Below the pieces are notes generated by a model. The model saw only the letters and a list, made by a program, of their open reading frames with translations. It was not told where the DNA came from and did no database searches. From NCBI GenBank assembly GCA_948470475.1, contig OX419336.1, forward strand, positions 22,569,945-22,633,944: 64,000 nt of DNA. Reading direction: 5' to 3'. Origin of the DNA: Galaxea fascicularis (taxonomy: Eukaryota; Cnidaria; Anthozoa; Scleractinia; Euphylliidae). Numbering within the stretch: position 1 is the first letter of the stretch; each line of letters starts with the position of its first letter. Both the position numbers and the translations under genes were made by a program. Positions 46,060-60,100 of the stretch are shown piece by piece.

Positions 46060-48240
46060 GTTTAAATTATTAACTGTAATTTGGTTGAAAAAAGGCGGTT
46101 TTGAGGCAAAAGTAGGCCTGGGAAGGTTTAAAGTACCCTTAACTTGATAGTTCGCTTATTGCTTCGCTCCACACCATTTACCAGCCAATGGAAACATCAA
46201 CTTTGCCATCCATCGGAATAAAGAATCAAATAATCAATAAACTTTAATATTTTTTAACATACTGGTGAGAAATCTTCAAGGAAAGTTTCATTCGATATAC
46301 TGCCTTCTTTTTTCAAGTACAGCATGGTCCAATTCCTCCACGTGAGTCAGTCAAGTCAGGCCGATTACAAGTTCAACACTTTGATCAACTTTGAAATTTG
46401 AACAAATTTGCAAGGCCGGAATTCAATTTTTATACTTTCCATGCACTTATTAGACAAATCTAACAAAATTCCATACCGATAAATTGATTTGTTGGTCAAA
46501 TTACTGGCAGCCATACGCGCAGGAATTCTCAATGCGTACAAAACCTATAGTGCTGGCCTACTATTATAATATTTAAGTGTCATGTCAATAATTCTGAAGA
46601 CAAGGTGGGAATCTATTGATTTCATAATCTTGTTTATTTCTTGTACCGACTTTTCCGTGTTCTATTTTAGTTCCCTAGCTGAAGGAAGGGTATCAACGAG
46701 GTGAACTGGCCAACGTAAATTACTTAGTTTTGCCTACAGTGGTCAAACAATGAAACCTTTCCTGTAATTCAAGAAAAACCTGATGGCTTCAAATTTGACA
46801 GGGGGGTCCCTCCATTCACATTTGTTCTTTAGCCATTACTATCCCGAAATCAAATAACCAAACCCATCTTCTTCCTCTTCCCACATCTCATCTCCCTTGG
46901 TTACCATTGTTACAAGCATATAAGCTATTTTATATTTGTTTTTTTGTTTTTTCATCGCTGCTAAGTTCACGTGATAGATAACAATATTCGATAACGCTTA
47001 AACTCCAATTAGGAAAAATTTGGACGCAAAATAAGATTTCAGACCCGGTAACTTGCGCGGACAAAAAGAAACTGGACTGTGGCCAGCCGTGCATTTTTCT
47101 TCAGATCACTGCCACGAAAGATGACGGTAAAATGGGAAATGGTGATTGGTCGATGACCTGCCAAATTGACCAAGAACCCATCACTCTTCCGTCACTGGGA
47201 CATGACTTCCGCGAGAAGACTGTTTTAAAATGACAATAAACCGGGCAAACACGTGGGCAAACGTTGTTCGGGAGGTTATATAGCTCAGCGCGATACGCGA
47301 GACATCGAGGGCGAAGCGCGAAATTGTGTATATTCTCACATAGGTAGCATCTGGTATGAATTGACCACTCAGCGCTTTCCAATTACTAGACGGCTGGTTC
47401 TAACACCAGGCGTGGAGGTATGCGAGGGTAACACTGAATCAAAACAACGAAAAGCGGTTCGATTCCGAGAGGGAATGTTTTGAATTAAACTGCTCAGTTC
47501 TACGGAAACCAAGTCAGAACTGTTACCGTGTGGCATGATAATTTTGCGGGTTTTATTTTTTGCAGATTTTACGGATTGTCCTCGATCCTCCAAAATAAGT
47601 TCCCGCCGAGAAAAAAATCCGCAAATTAAAACACCGCGAATATTCACTACCTTCAGTTCAATAAAAAAATTCGCCGCTCTTAGTAAATTTGTGTCACTGG
47701 GGCGATATATATCGAACGAAAATAAGAGAGCATTAACTCTGATTTTTAATTGAAAAAAAAAAGAAACCACAGCTTAGATAAATAACCTGTATCGTAAACA
47801 AATTACACGATTTGGCGTATTTTTCAGTTGCTTCCAAACCTGCGAAGAAGAGGGAATACCCTCGAAACATCTGGTGTTCTGCGATGTTTCAGCGCATAAT
47901 TTATTGCGCTACACAGTTTGTTCTAGATTTGTATACGATTTTGTTGTTGTGTCAGTCTCTTTGGGCAGCAAAGTATTACGTTGGAAGATTTAATAGAACC
48001 CACTGAAACGTCTCACTACCAAAGTAGGGCGTGCTGTAACTCAGCAGGTAATAAAAGTTGAAAATATTAGTTTCCAGCAGAAATTTCAGTGATCTCGAAT
48101 CACAAAAAAATTGTTCCAGCAAAACATAAAAAATTGCCAATCCGCAAATTATATCTCGCGTAAAATTTTCACGCTACACGCACTTTGTCAAAGAGGTATC
48201 AACGGAGGCAAATTCAAATCAGGAAATCAAAAGACTTTCT
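46060..48240. other. Intergenic DNA, no gene seen
   Basis: Several short ORFs on both strands show no domain, signal peptide or splice context. AT-rich. No RNA gene recognised. Confidence 0.5.
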
Positions 48241-48257
48241 TTATGTTTCCTTTCGCC

Positions 48258-49574
48258 GCGCGTTACACAGGGAGCAGAGGAGTCCTATTTGACCGTATTT
48301 CTAGTTAAATTCACCGAACGATGGCAGCGCGAAACAATCTTGTTGATTTGAATTGACATGCGTGATTAAACTGCATATATGCCAGGGCCGTAGCCAGACT
48401 TCAGAGCAAGATGACGCAAGTTTCGAGCGCCGAAGGCGCGAGCTGCTGGTGGGGTCTGGGGGCATGTCTCTCCAGAAAATTTTGAAATCTAGAGGCTCAG
48501 AAATGCTGTTTTAAGCATTTTCCGTAGGATTTTTCTTCAGAAAAGCCTCAATCTTGGGCAAGTGTAGAAGTTCACTTTTTTATTGCCGAGCGATACTGTT
48601 GCCAAGTTAATGACCATCTGCATTTTAAAGCATTCAAATGTTGTAACGCGTATTATAACAATAAAATGAATCCACGAGAGTAGCCAACACTTATGGATTT
48701 TACACTGTAGATATATATTTTTTGAAGTTAGTTGGGTTGGAATATTTCTGTGGAAAAGCGCCCGCAGAAACCCGGTTGGTTTCTGCCTGGTTAACCCGTA
48801 CGGAAAACAGAAGGTACTGTAGATTGTCCTCCTGATGGGATTTTATTATTATTATTATTATTATTTATTTTTGCTTTTTTGCCAAAGCCCTTCGAAGAAT
48901 GGAGACTAGTTGTGGACTCTACGGGCAAATAGTTTCAGTTCTTAAAAGGATGTCGACTAGTTGTTCAAGTCGAATGAAATGTAATCACTTTGCCCATTTT
49001 CTACCCGACGTGTTAGTGCAGTAACAGCTCTCCTCAGATATCGAGACAAGATATTCTGAGGGGAAGAAGAGCATATCGCCCGTTCGGACACTATCTTCGC
49101 AAAGCGCTGACGAAACGTTACGTGGCGCATGACTGGATCCTTCCTGCGACCGCTGACTATTTTCCCTTATGCCTTTTTGCGTAATACCTATTTTCGTTGT
49201 CTGTTTGTGTGACGCCTTTCTGTGTGTTGCCGTGTTGTTTACGTAATGTCTCTTACCATTATACCTTTCTGCATCAGACTATCTACATGATACGCGAAAT
49301 GGGGTTTTGCCATTCAACTTCGGATCGATGTTTTGGCGATTTGGAAAATTAGATTTCAATTACTGAGTATTGCATTTTGTCATAGATATGCCTTCATAGG
49401 AAAGCTTCGCTTTCCGAAGTCATTGCCGCGGTTAAGATTTCAACCGCAGCGTAACAAGATCGTATGTATGCAGTTTGATCACGCACGTTAGTTCGAATCA
49501 GCAAGATCGTTTCACGCTGCCATTGGTGAATTTAACTAGAAATACAGTCAAATAGGACTCTTCTGCGCCCTGTG
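48258..49574. mobile_element. Element with ~115-bp imperfect TIRs upstream of BRD8
   Basis: Left arm 48258-48383 and right arm 49455-49574 are inverted: GCGCGTTACACAGGG and CCCTGTGCGCGC at the tips, then GTCCTATTTGACCGTATTTC against its complement, then TTCTAGTTAAATTCACC. The ~1.07-kb interior has no transposase ORF, and an (ATT)n run lies at 48841-48870. A non-autonomous DNA transposon is most likely. Confidence 0.75.
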
Positions 49575-49688
49575 CGCGCTACAGAACTGACGGCTCGCAG
49601 TATACACGAACGCGCGCGAATCCGCGCGTGACCGATGGAAACAACTATTGGGGGACTGGTGCTGACCCACGCAGAAAACAAAAACAAG
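49575..49688 (+). promoter_or_regulatory. BRD8 5' flank, likely core promoter and 5' UTR
   Basis: A 114-bp gap between the TIR element and the BRD8 start codon. CG-rich (GAACGCGCGCGAATCCGCGC around 49606-49626), no TATA box visible, ending in a purine-rich leader before the ATG. Confidence 0.45.
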
Positions 49689-49696
49689 ATGGCGGC
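49686..49696 (+). promoter_or_regulatory. YY1-type site overlapping the BRD8 start codon
   Basis: AAGATGGCGGC exactly matches the YY1 consensus. Its ATG is the BRD8 initiator (MAAS...). YY1 sites at the start codon in this orientation are well known in TATA-less animal promoters. Confidence 0.6.
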
Positions 49697-52600
49697 CTCC
49701 ATGCTTGGTCAAAGTAAACCACTTTGTTCAGTTTGTTATTCATCGATTTCCCGTGATTTAAACTGACACCTCTCGTTTCCTTAATTAGCTTCTTTTTTAC
49801 TTTCAAAGAGCACAAGCTGCCTCCAGGACAAAATCCAGATGAATGGACAACGAGGGAAAAACTAGCATTAGCTTCGTCTGTAGTCCGAAGTGGCGATCAA
49901 AATTGGTGAGAAGGCATGATTTAAGTTAACACAAAATTCATGGGTTAATTAACAGGACTTAGCACTAAATCAGGTTACCTGGAAGAGAGTGAAGTGGAAA
50001 ACATCCTATCTCTGCGAAATACGCTATTGTGCTATTGTTTTTGGTAAGAGATTTCCATACAGACCATATTATACATGCATTTTGTGACTCAAACTCTATT
50101 TGTTCTTTGTTCTTAGTATAGTTCAAGTTTATTAAGAAGAAAACTGAAACATACAAAATATAATGTACCACTGCTCGCAGTTAGCTACAGCTATTCAAGG
50201 CGAGCAGTGGCTGGACGCATAGAATTACGATACTAAGTAGAATTACAATACTAAGTAAAATACAACAATACTAATACTAAGTAGAATCACAATTACAATA
50301 CTAAGCAGACTTACAATACATTAAAATAAACTTACAGAACTAAGTGTAAAGTAGGAGTCAGATAATGAAACCAAGAAAACCTAGAAAACAAGGTTTACTG
50401 ATATAAAAAGGAAGAAAATAAAATAATGATAATAATAATTGAATGTTGACCAGTATAACTTGGGAGAAAGACAGAGATTCATAGGAGAATTAATAGACAG
50501 ATTACATGAGAAGCTGGAAGGATGATGCAAATGTAATGAGTTCACTTTTCAAGGCATATTCAAATCCAGTGGATCAATATACTCATTTGCTTCCAAGAGT
50601 TTCTGAAGGAGCATATTGTGAATGCTGCGTTTAAATTTCGCTTTAGGCATTTGACGAATTTCATTAGATAAGTTATTCCAGATTCTAACACCATTCCTTG
50701 AACAAGACATGTTTTGCTTGTCTAATCTAGAGTATTCAAGAAACAAGTTACCTCTTGTTGATGATCTTGTCTTATGTGAATGAACATTATATTGTGTCGT
50801 TCGAGAAAATATCCATACCCCCCCCCCCCCCCCCCACAGAGGGTTATGGAAATTCTTCAGGTGTTCTAATCGTCACATCCCCATTCGCTGACAAAACTAA
50901 CACTTTCTTGCTTGCGGTGTTGTCCGGAAGATTGTCGATATTGAGATGTGCCAGGAGATTCGAATCAGATAATTGTTCTCCACTCTGACAAGGTTGATCG
51001 TTTTCCTTGCCAAGGAAGATGCAAAAACTACATTTTAAAATCCCTCTCTGGTCACTCACTCACTCAGCCGACTGCGCCACAGTCGGCTACGAGCTTTCGC
51101 CAGTTCTTCCTGTCTTGTGCCATCAGCCGGATCTCTTCCGGTGTCGGAGGGTTATCTTGGCACATCACTCTGGCGATGTACTGATGGAAAAGGGTCTTGG
51201 GACAACCTACTTTCCTTTTACCATGTTGTGGATGGTATAGGGCATACTTGTTGGCAAGTTCGTCCTCTGGCTTCCTCGGGATGTGTCCAAGGAAGCGGAG
51301 CTGCCGTTGTTGGATTAGCTAGACAAGTTTCTCCTGTTGGACTTGCTTGAGGACTTCTTCATTAGAAATGAAGTCCAGCCTCTTAATCCCAAGCATGATT
51401 CTGTAGCAGTAGGTAGCATAGCTGTTGAGTTTGTCGTCCAATTTGTCCTCTGGTACAAGGTTTGAAAACGTTCACAAAAGACCCTAGAGAGCCTTATTTC
51501 ATCCTCAACGAACACTTGCAAATTCTGCAAAATTTGTCAACCGATTTGACGCATTGTGGTTTCCTTCCAGTTTTGCGTCGACAAGCGCACGTGTCACAGA
51601 AACATTTTTTGACAGCCGCCTTGACCCGAAAGGTCATTTCCGGTTCATTCTGATTGGTTCATTTCACTTTGATAATTTGACGGATCAGTCAAGCGGAAAA
51701 GGGGGCAAAAGTCAAATCTTACAAAGACCATTGCAGGCTCTCCCTTCTCTTGCCCGCCCTAATCCCTGAGCTTTGACCACGTGCCATTCAAGAGCAAGTC
51801 AACGCGACCATCTCTTGGAATACCCAAATGGAGAGCCTGTTTGCAGGCTATTCTCATCGATAAGCACACCTAGATATTTAACATAACTTTTACGTTCCAG
51901 AGACGTGTAAGAGTTGGTATGATGATTGAATATTTTTAAATTAACTTCGCATTTGACATTTTTTTGTCTAGGTCGAAAAATAACGTAATTAGATTTTTTG
52001 ATGTTTAGAGATAATTTGTTTGCTATTAGCCAGTCGTAAAGCTTACAAAGCTCATTGTTAACCGTAGATTCCAGGGATTTTAGGTTTTTATCTGGATATA
52101 TAAGATTAGTATCGTCTGCAAATAGATAAAACTTCATTTTGTTACAGCTGTTACAAATATCATTTATATAGACAAGGAAAAGCAGAGGCCCCAGGACTGA
52201 CCCTTGGGGAACCCCCCGGATAATACTGTCGCTTTCTTAGATATGTTAAAGGAGCCAATTTCAGTTATTTGCTTACGACTGGTAAGGTAGGAAGTAAACC
52301 AGTCATTCACAATCCTCTGTATACCATAATGGTCAAGTTTCTTTAAAAGTATTGAGTGGTCGACTGTGTCAAAAGCTTTTTTAAATCAATAAATATTCTG
52401 CAGGTGCACAGCTTTCTGTCCATATTAGTTTGGATTTGATTGGTGATTTCCAAAATAGCATGTTCAGTGGACCGCTTTTCATGAAAACCATATTGTGAAT
52501 CATAAAGAATACTGAACTTTTCAAGAAATGATTTCAAGCAAATATACATCATTTTTTCAAAGATTTGGTTGAAGACTGAAAGCAGTGATATGGGTCTATA

Positions 52601-55600
52601 GTTGGATGGGTCAGATTCATTATTACTTTTGTGTATTGGGATGACTTTAGCAAGTTTTAATTTAGAAGGATATATTCCATGTTCAACCGACTTATTGATA
52701 AGTACAGATAGGGGGTGACTAAGAATATGTCTTGCTGATCACAGGATGCAAGTGGGAAAAGAATACATTCCATGAGCCTTGTTTAATGGGATGTTCGTAA
52801 TTTCAGACTCTATTTCAGTTTGTGTTACTGGATTGAAGAAGAAAGAATCAACATTACGTGATTTTGGAAGATAATCAAAAAATTCCCTCTGCAAGTTTGG
52901 CATTTTGGAAGCTAGGTTATGACCAATTGAGGAAAAATACCGGTACTTATTCATAATGTCAGGAAATTCAGAGGAATTGTATGAAATTTGATCATGTCCC
53001 GATCCCGGGCGTTTAAGTGCGGTGATCTGTTTGATAGCTTTGCGTTTGTGACCTAAAAGATTGTTTATACCTTCCCAGGTCTTCTTAATGTTACTTAGGT
53101 TATCTTTGAAATAGTTGTGGAAAAAATTCCTTTTACTTATTCGTGTGAGCATCAGTATTTTGTTATGATACATTTTGTAGGTTTTAATGTCACCAGAATA
53201 ATAGAGTGAATTCTTGATCTTAATTGATCTTCTGATGCCTTTTGATATCCAGAGTTTTGTTGTTTTTTAAAACTGCGTTTTGAAATTGGCTTTAATGGGG
53301 CATGCTTTTTGAGGAGCTTGTTTAGTTTATTGTGAAATGTAGAGAATGATTTGTTTATGTCTGCCTTATTACAAATTGTACCCATTAAGTCAATTTGAGA
53401 TAGCTCATTTAGGAACTTTGTCTCTGAGTAGTTTGAGAAGTCACGAGTTAACCACTTAAATTTCACTTGATCATAGAGATCTCGATTAGAAGAAGAATTT
53501 AGTATACAAAATTGGGAAAAGTGGTCAGTTAGATCCGAGACTATATCACCGCTACAGATACTATTATTCTAGACTGTTAATAAAGATGTTATCAATTAAT
53601 GAGTAAGAGTTGTTGTGAATTCTTGTTGGTTTGCCAATTGTCGGAGTCAGGTTCAGGCTTTGTAAAGAGAGGATAAAATTTTGCGCATGAGTACTAGTAT
53701 GAACATGGAGAAGATTTATGTTAAAGTCACCCATTATAATAATCTGTTTTCCAGTGGCACTAAGTTTTTCCATCGTTGAATCAAAATATTCCTGGAAACG
53801 CTCAGAGGAATTATGCTGCCTATACAATACTCCACATATTATGTTTGCATTTTTGGGAAGATGTAATTCAATAAAAAGTGCCTGGAAGGCTTCGTTAGAA
53901 CACCTCTCTATTGTTTGATATTGGAATCGCTCATCAATATACATGCCTACATCTCCAGCTGAAAGAGGTGATGGCAGGTATTCAAAATTATAATGCAAAA
54001 TCGAAGGGTTAAAATCTAAGTTTTCAGCCAAGCTGTTTATTCTTGTTTCTGTCATGCCTATGATATTAAAATGAAAATCTAGTTCATCTAACTAATGAGT
54101 TTGAAAGTTACGTTTTAGACTACGGATATTTGTGTGAATAAACAAAATATTAGTATCTGGACAGGAATTAGTAGCAAATTTACTTTTCTGATTACAAAAA
54201 CTATGTGGAGAAAAGTATTTGCATCGTGCAATAGAGTAATGAATGTTAGGATCAGAGCTTCTATCTAAAAATGTATTCAGGGTAAATAAGTCAAGGTCGT
54301 AATAACCTGGGAGACGATCAAGATATTTTTTGGTGGGAAGAGAAGAATTAAGAATATTATTAAATTGGCCATGTGCGGAGATCAGATCAATGTAATTAAA
54401 ATATGGAAGCTTGCTTAGGAGTGTTTTGTTTACCTTAGTAGATTGTTTGTTAATATTCTTATGAAGTAGTGACATCACCACAAGATCCTAGGTGAGCTGC
54501 GAGACTGGACAAATCAGTTGAATTTTTAATGGCGATTGGACGAGAGCTTTCATTTTTCCGCAGCCAGATGGTTGAGTTCTTGGCCCAACAAAATGAGAAA
54601 AGATATCTTTCCTTTATTTTCTTGGCATCAAATAATAAACTCTGCAATCGTAGGGAAAGGTGATCGTAGATAGCAGCATGTTCTAAGGATGAGTTCTCTC
54701 AGAGGCCAATATCTGCAGGAGCGATCTTGTTTACTTCTCTACGGTATGCCATTACACGTTCACGGACAGTGCGCCAAGTAAATTTGTAAATAATCGGCTT
54801 CAGCCGACCATCAGATGCATTATGAGATGGCACTCGATGGGCAATGTCAAAGTCATAAGGTTGAATTTCAGCTCCAATTTTGTTGAAGATTCTCATGCAA
54901 AGTTGTAACGTTTCATCGGTGCTTTCTTGATGCTTAACTTCAGGAACGCTTATAAGCTTGATGTTGTATGAATACGAATATTCCAATGCTTGATCCAATG
55001 AAGATGATATTTTATCCACTTGAGATGACAGGTGATCTAAAGATTTTTCAATATGAGCTATTCTGTCGTTGACATATTTCCTTAAATCTTCTTCAATACT
55101 GTTCAGAGTTGCTGTGGTATTTCCCTCATCGGTACCTTCAGATTATTGGCATGGCAGCCATTTCGTTTAGCCTTAACTTTGTCTCGTAGGTTGCTTAATT
55201 CAGCAAAAATTTCTTGAATCTTATCTTTTAACTTGTCATTTTCCAGTTTCAATGATTGAACTGTTTCTATTACCATTTTAGTATCAAAACCTACTGTATA
55301 GTGAAGAGCTTCAAAATGAGCGTCTTGTCTGCTACGCACACATGCATATGACAGTGCTGAATGTATAATTAATGTATGGGGCTGTAACAACAACAACAAC
55401 AACAACAACAACATATTTATTTGCTCTGTAAAAATTGAAGGGTACGATAATATTGAGCTCAACTGAATTGACCACTTTAAATCACAATGCTTAAGGTAAA
55501 CAATTGAATAATTGAACAATTGAATTGATTCAATATTGAATAACAAACTTCTTGGCTGCTGGGGTTTGTTTTATTTGACTTGATTTCCATGTTTTAGAGC

Positions 55601-57141
55601 CGTGTTCAATGTTCCATAAACAGTTGTAAAAACAGTCAGTGTAAAATGCAGACTGCAGACTGCAGACTGCAGACTACAGACCAGGGGTAAAATGTAGACA
55701 AAATAACAAAATAATAAAGAGTTGCAATCATGAGGGATGTTCTTAAGTTTTGATACTTAACAAGTTTCAGTTTCCTCTAAAGAAAGAACATTCATGATAT
55801 GTCTTTCAGGCAACTACATAGAAATATTTAGGTAAGAAGTTTATCTGTCTTTCATTTCAAGGATCTCTTTCAAACATTCATGTTGTTTGGGTCTGTGTTT
55901 ACAGAGTTTACAGTCAGTGGTAAAAACTGTTGGTCATGAAAACTATACACAAAATGTCTATGTACCCTAGTTAAAGTATTTGAACATCCGGTTACGCACT
56001 GAGACTCTCCTGGAGAATGCCAGAGAATCTGCTCTTAGCACTGAACCATTTGAAATGGTTCAGTGCTAAGAGCAGATTAAGAATGTTTATTCAAAATGTC
56101 CACCACATCAATAAAAGGTAAGAATTTTATTCCACTTAATTGATAATTATGTAGTCTCCTTTGCAGCCCTCACGTTGTTTGGGGAGAGAATGTGGTGTGA
56201 CAATGCCAGGTAGACTAACTGATATGAGAGCCATGTGGTATATCACGTTACTTCTTCACCTCCAGTCTTCATTTTATCCCTGGTCTGCAGTTTGCATTTT
56301 ACACTTAGTCTGCATTTTACTCCTGGTCTGCAGTCTGCAGTCCACAGTCTGCATTTTAGACTGACAGGTTTTAAAAAGCAGGCTGAAAAAGTTTGTTTTA
56401 ACTGTTATTGGTTTGGTTAACTTTGTGGCCAATCTTGTGATTGACTTTTATTGACAAATGAAACTTGTTGATCGACCATTATCAACAAATATCAAGTAAT
56501 ATTGACTTATCAACTACAATTTCGATGATTGACTTTTAACAGCATGTCAGGCCCTGGGTTAATATGACAGTGATACATCTATGATTACTGTATGTGCTGT
56601 GGGGAAAGCTTTCCCTTTACTAGCAATTTTGAGATTGGAATGGACTGAAATCTCGGGAAGTGTGGGGGAAGTAGGGTAGTATAATTATCCTTTCTTAAAA
56701 ATGAGTTATTTGATGTGACCAGGATAAAATCTACAATCCTGGACAAAAGTGTTGGGAAGGTAGCATCACTTTAGAGATAACCCCCTCCCCCTTATCAATG
56801 TTGGATTTTCCAGGAAGAAAATGGTGGCTTCTCTTGCATGAAGAATCCCATGAAGAACCCCAACATTGAATATGGGGGAGGGGTGCCACAAGAGCATGTC
56901 ATTTCCCAAATAGTACAGCTAATAGTTCGAACAATCGAAATAGGTGCAAAGTGAAGTGATGCACGCAACTTTCCCAACAACTTTTGATCATGATTGTAGG
57001 CACATAAACTGAGACTGTTTGCGTACCTGTTTGTTCATGAACAGTTACAGTTGTAGTTGACTATTGTCTAAGAAAGTTGACTAGCATCTTAGTTTTTTGT
57101 TTGCCATTACAATAATAGTGATGATGATCATCATCATTAAT

Positions 57142-57174
<33 letters not shown>

Positions 57175-60100
57175 TACCCTGCAAATTCAGTGTTAGTTTT
57201 CAAATGCACCTTAGAAAAAGGCTTTACAAACTAAATCTTTACAATTCTCAAAACTAATCAAATGTTGGATTTTGGATTGAGGGGAAAACCAAAAGAACCA
57301 CTTATTTCCTTGGAATGTTTTAATTTATTGCTGTTTACCTTTAGATTTGGAAATAAGGCAATATTTTCTGGTAGTTTCATGTCAATACTAATAGCGATGT
57401 TTTTTGGTACATTAATAACAGTAGGTGACATAACTAGAAACATTGCTATAACCGTAATTCAGAGACTAAGGTAAATTACATCAATATTATTTATTTCCAG
57501 GGTATCTGTGAGTCGTACCATCAAGCCAGTCCTTGAAACGGGGTGTTGTGCAAAGCAAAGGCCACCAGATTTCTTTTCACAGAAGGTATTTATTTTTGGT
57601 TCATTAAAACAACAGTAATGAAGCCAGGAAATAGCAGAATCACTTATAAATGCAAAATTGATATCCATTAATTGATATAAGCTAAGAATACTACAGGTTA
57701 TGTTAGTAAAAGCTACCATATTATGTATTATTTATTTCTTTGATCGTGAGCGGGCGGTATCCTGAGAATCCTGCAATCTGATTGGTTCCGAGAGCGGGCA
57801 GTATTTTCCTATCTCCTGACCACGGTCATGGTAACCAACTACGCTACGCGCAGAGTGAAGTTGCAAATTGAAAGAGCAAAGTTTCAATTTGTCTTAATTG
57901 TTTTTTGTTGACTTTTGAACGTGAAACTTCACACAGTGTAAAATTATTCCCGACCAATTCATTTTATTGTACATTTGTTGACACGTTGGTGAGACAATGT
58001 GTAAAATAAAAACATGAGTTTTCCAGTTTTTCTTAATAGTTTCTCTTACTTTCTAAAAATAGAATTAAGAAATAAATAAAAATGTTATTCACTGGCCTTA
58101 GTCAGTCCGTATTGGGAAAAACTGTGCCCTCTGTCTCGAGTACAGTTTTTCCCAATACGGACCTCCTGGCCGGTGAATAACATATATTTATTATGTGTAT
58201 TGAAATCACCAATATGTGTATGTCTTTAAGTGAACCATGCATTAGTCAAAGATAGATGATTAATGCAAAGAAGGATAATAGATTAATAAAAAAAGTTAAC
58301 ATTATTGCTCTTGCAGAACTGTGCCTCTCATTATTCTGAGATGTTGGAAAAAGTAAACACTCCAAAGTAAGTATACTAAATTATTCTCAACAAAGCTAAT
58401 ACAATAATATTTTTTCAGCATTGCATGTATATTTGATTGGTTTAGAGGAGGTTGTGCTTAAATTTTTACACACAAAATGTTCCTATGAGTTAAAAAAAAG
58501 TGAAAAAGCAATGTGTAGAACAACTGATTCAATTTGGCAGCGCATGAGTACTCTGACGTTGCATAGAGGACATTCAAACATAGTAATAGGCAGGTAGACT
58601 ACTCACCTTTCTTTGTTCTTACCACATTTTGATGTCATCTGTGCATTGGTAGAGTACATGTACATAGCCAAATGTAATCAAGGTGTTAAACTCTACTGGC
58701 CTGTAATACTGTATAACATACTTTTCCAGATGTGTTGGATTTGGTATCCTTATAATTTGGATCAGCTAATTGGAAACAGTAGTAGAAATGGGTAATACCA
58801 CCTGGGCAGTTTATTTCTACATTGTACCTTAAATCCTATCACAGAAAAGTTGTTTGGTTAACAATGAAATGGAACCACTTTTGTTTTCTGTACAGTAACT
58901 CAATGTAAATTATATCATTATTGTAATCAATTCAGTTCCAGTTGTTTTCATCAACATCATTGTTATGAATCCTAAATTCCATTGTATAGTTTTCAGCAAA
59001 CAGTTGTTTTATTGTTTTAGGAGAAAAAGAACCAGCGAAGGAGGAGGAACTGGTGAGAATTGCATTTGCGTGGATGAATAATGTGCTTGTTTATTTGTTA
59101 GACCCTGACATTCTTTACAAAAGCACCTTTTTATAGTGAAAATTGCACAGTCCAGAAGAAAAGTTGAGAGGCAGAAAATTGAAAGACATCTAGAAATAAA
59201 GATGTTTTTGTCAGTTGGAAAAAAATAAAGTGTATGTGCCTCTATTCAACAGACACAGCACATACCACATCACCATCTTTAGTGGCTTCCTGGCTGAAAG
59301 GCAGTAGCCACTAAAAATCAAGACCTTTGACTTACAGTGTAAACTGTTGGCAAATTGGTTTTCCTTGTGTAGCTACATGTAGAAGGGTATAGAATAAACA
59401 ACTGAAAATCTCCAACCCAAATTAAACTAACTGGTACAACCTTTCACCCTCCTTTGGAACGTAGTGAGACAAGCTAGAGCCTTTGAGCTTCTGCTGTTGT
59501 TTTATTTGTTTATACCAGAGACACCTGGTGATCAGATTGTAAGGAAACTAACATTTGAGAGGATTGAGGAACTAAAGAAGTCTATCAGGAATGATCAACT
59601 TACTTACAAGTAAGAAGTTTTGATATGTGCAGTTAATTTGAACATTTTAGGCTGCAGTTTTTTCTTCCAAAATTGTAAATGGGGAGATGGCCCTTACATG
59701 GTGTATCTCAGCACTCTGTTTGCAAAGTCCAAGCAAATTTCTCCTTTTGTGTGGTATACATGTAAGTTGTGTGTGTGGAAGACCATGTTTGCTTTGATGT
59801 TATTGCTCTCATCTTAACAAAATATCAAATGTCTTTTCACTATGGGTTTCTCACACACCTGTGGCATTAAAGATGTAAAACTTGGAGCTTAAACATCTGC
59901 TTTAGGACATGGCATTCAAAGCATGAGATAAATGGTAATGATCTAAGATATTTAGGGCCATTTTCTTCTTTGAAGCATAAACGTCTGATCTGCTTAGCCT
60001 CTTCACAAGTTTAAAAAGAATATGGTGTAAATCACAAGATTTTGTGGTTTGTGCAAAGTAAGTAATGAAACTGAGTGTGTTGCTCTTCAGCAATACTGTT

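Noticed and set aside
47101..48308. Cluster of short ORFs on both strands as a small gene
   Set aside because: No consistent frame, splice signals or recognised domain, and the cluster borders a TIR element.
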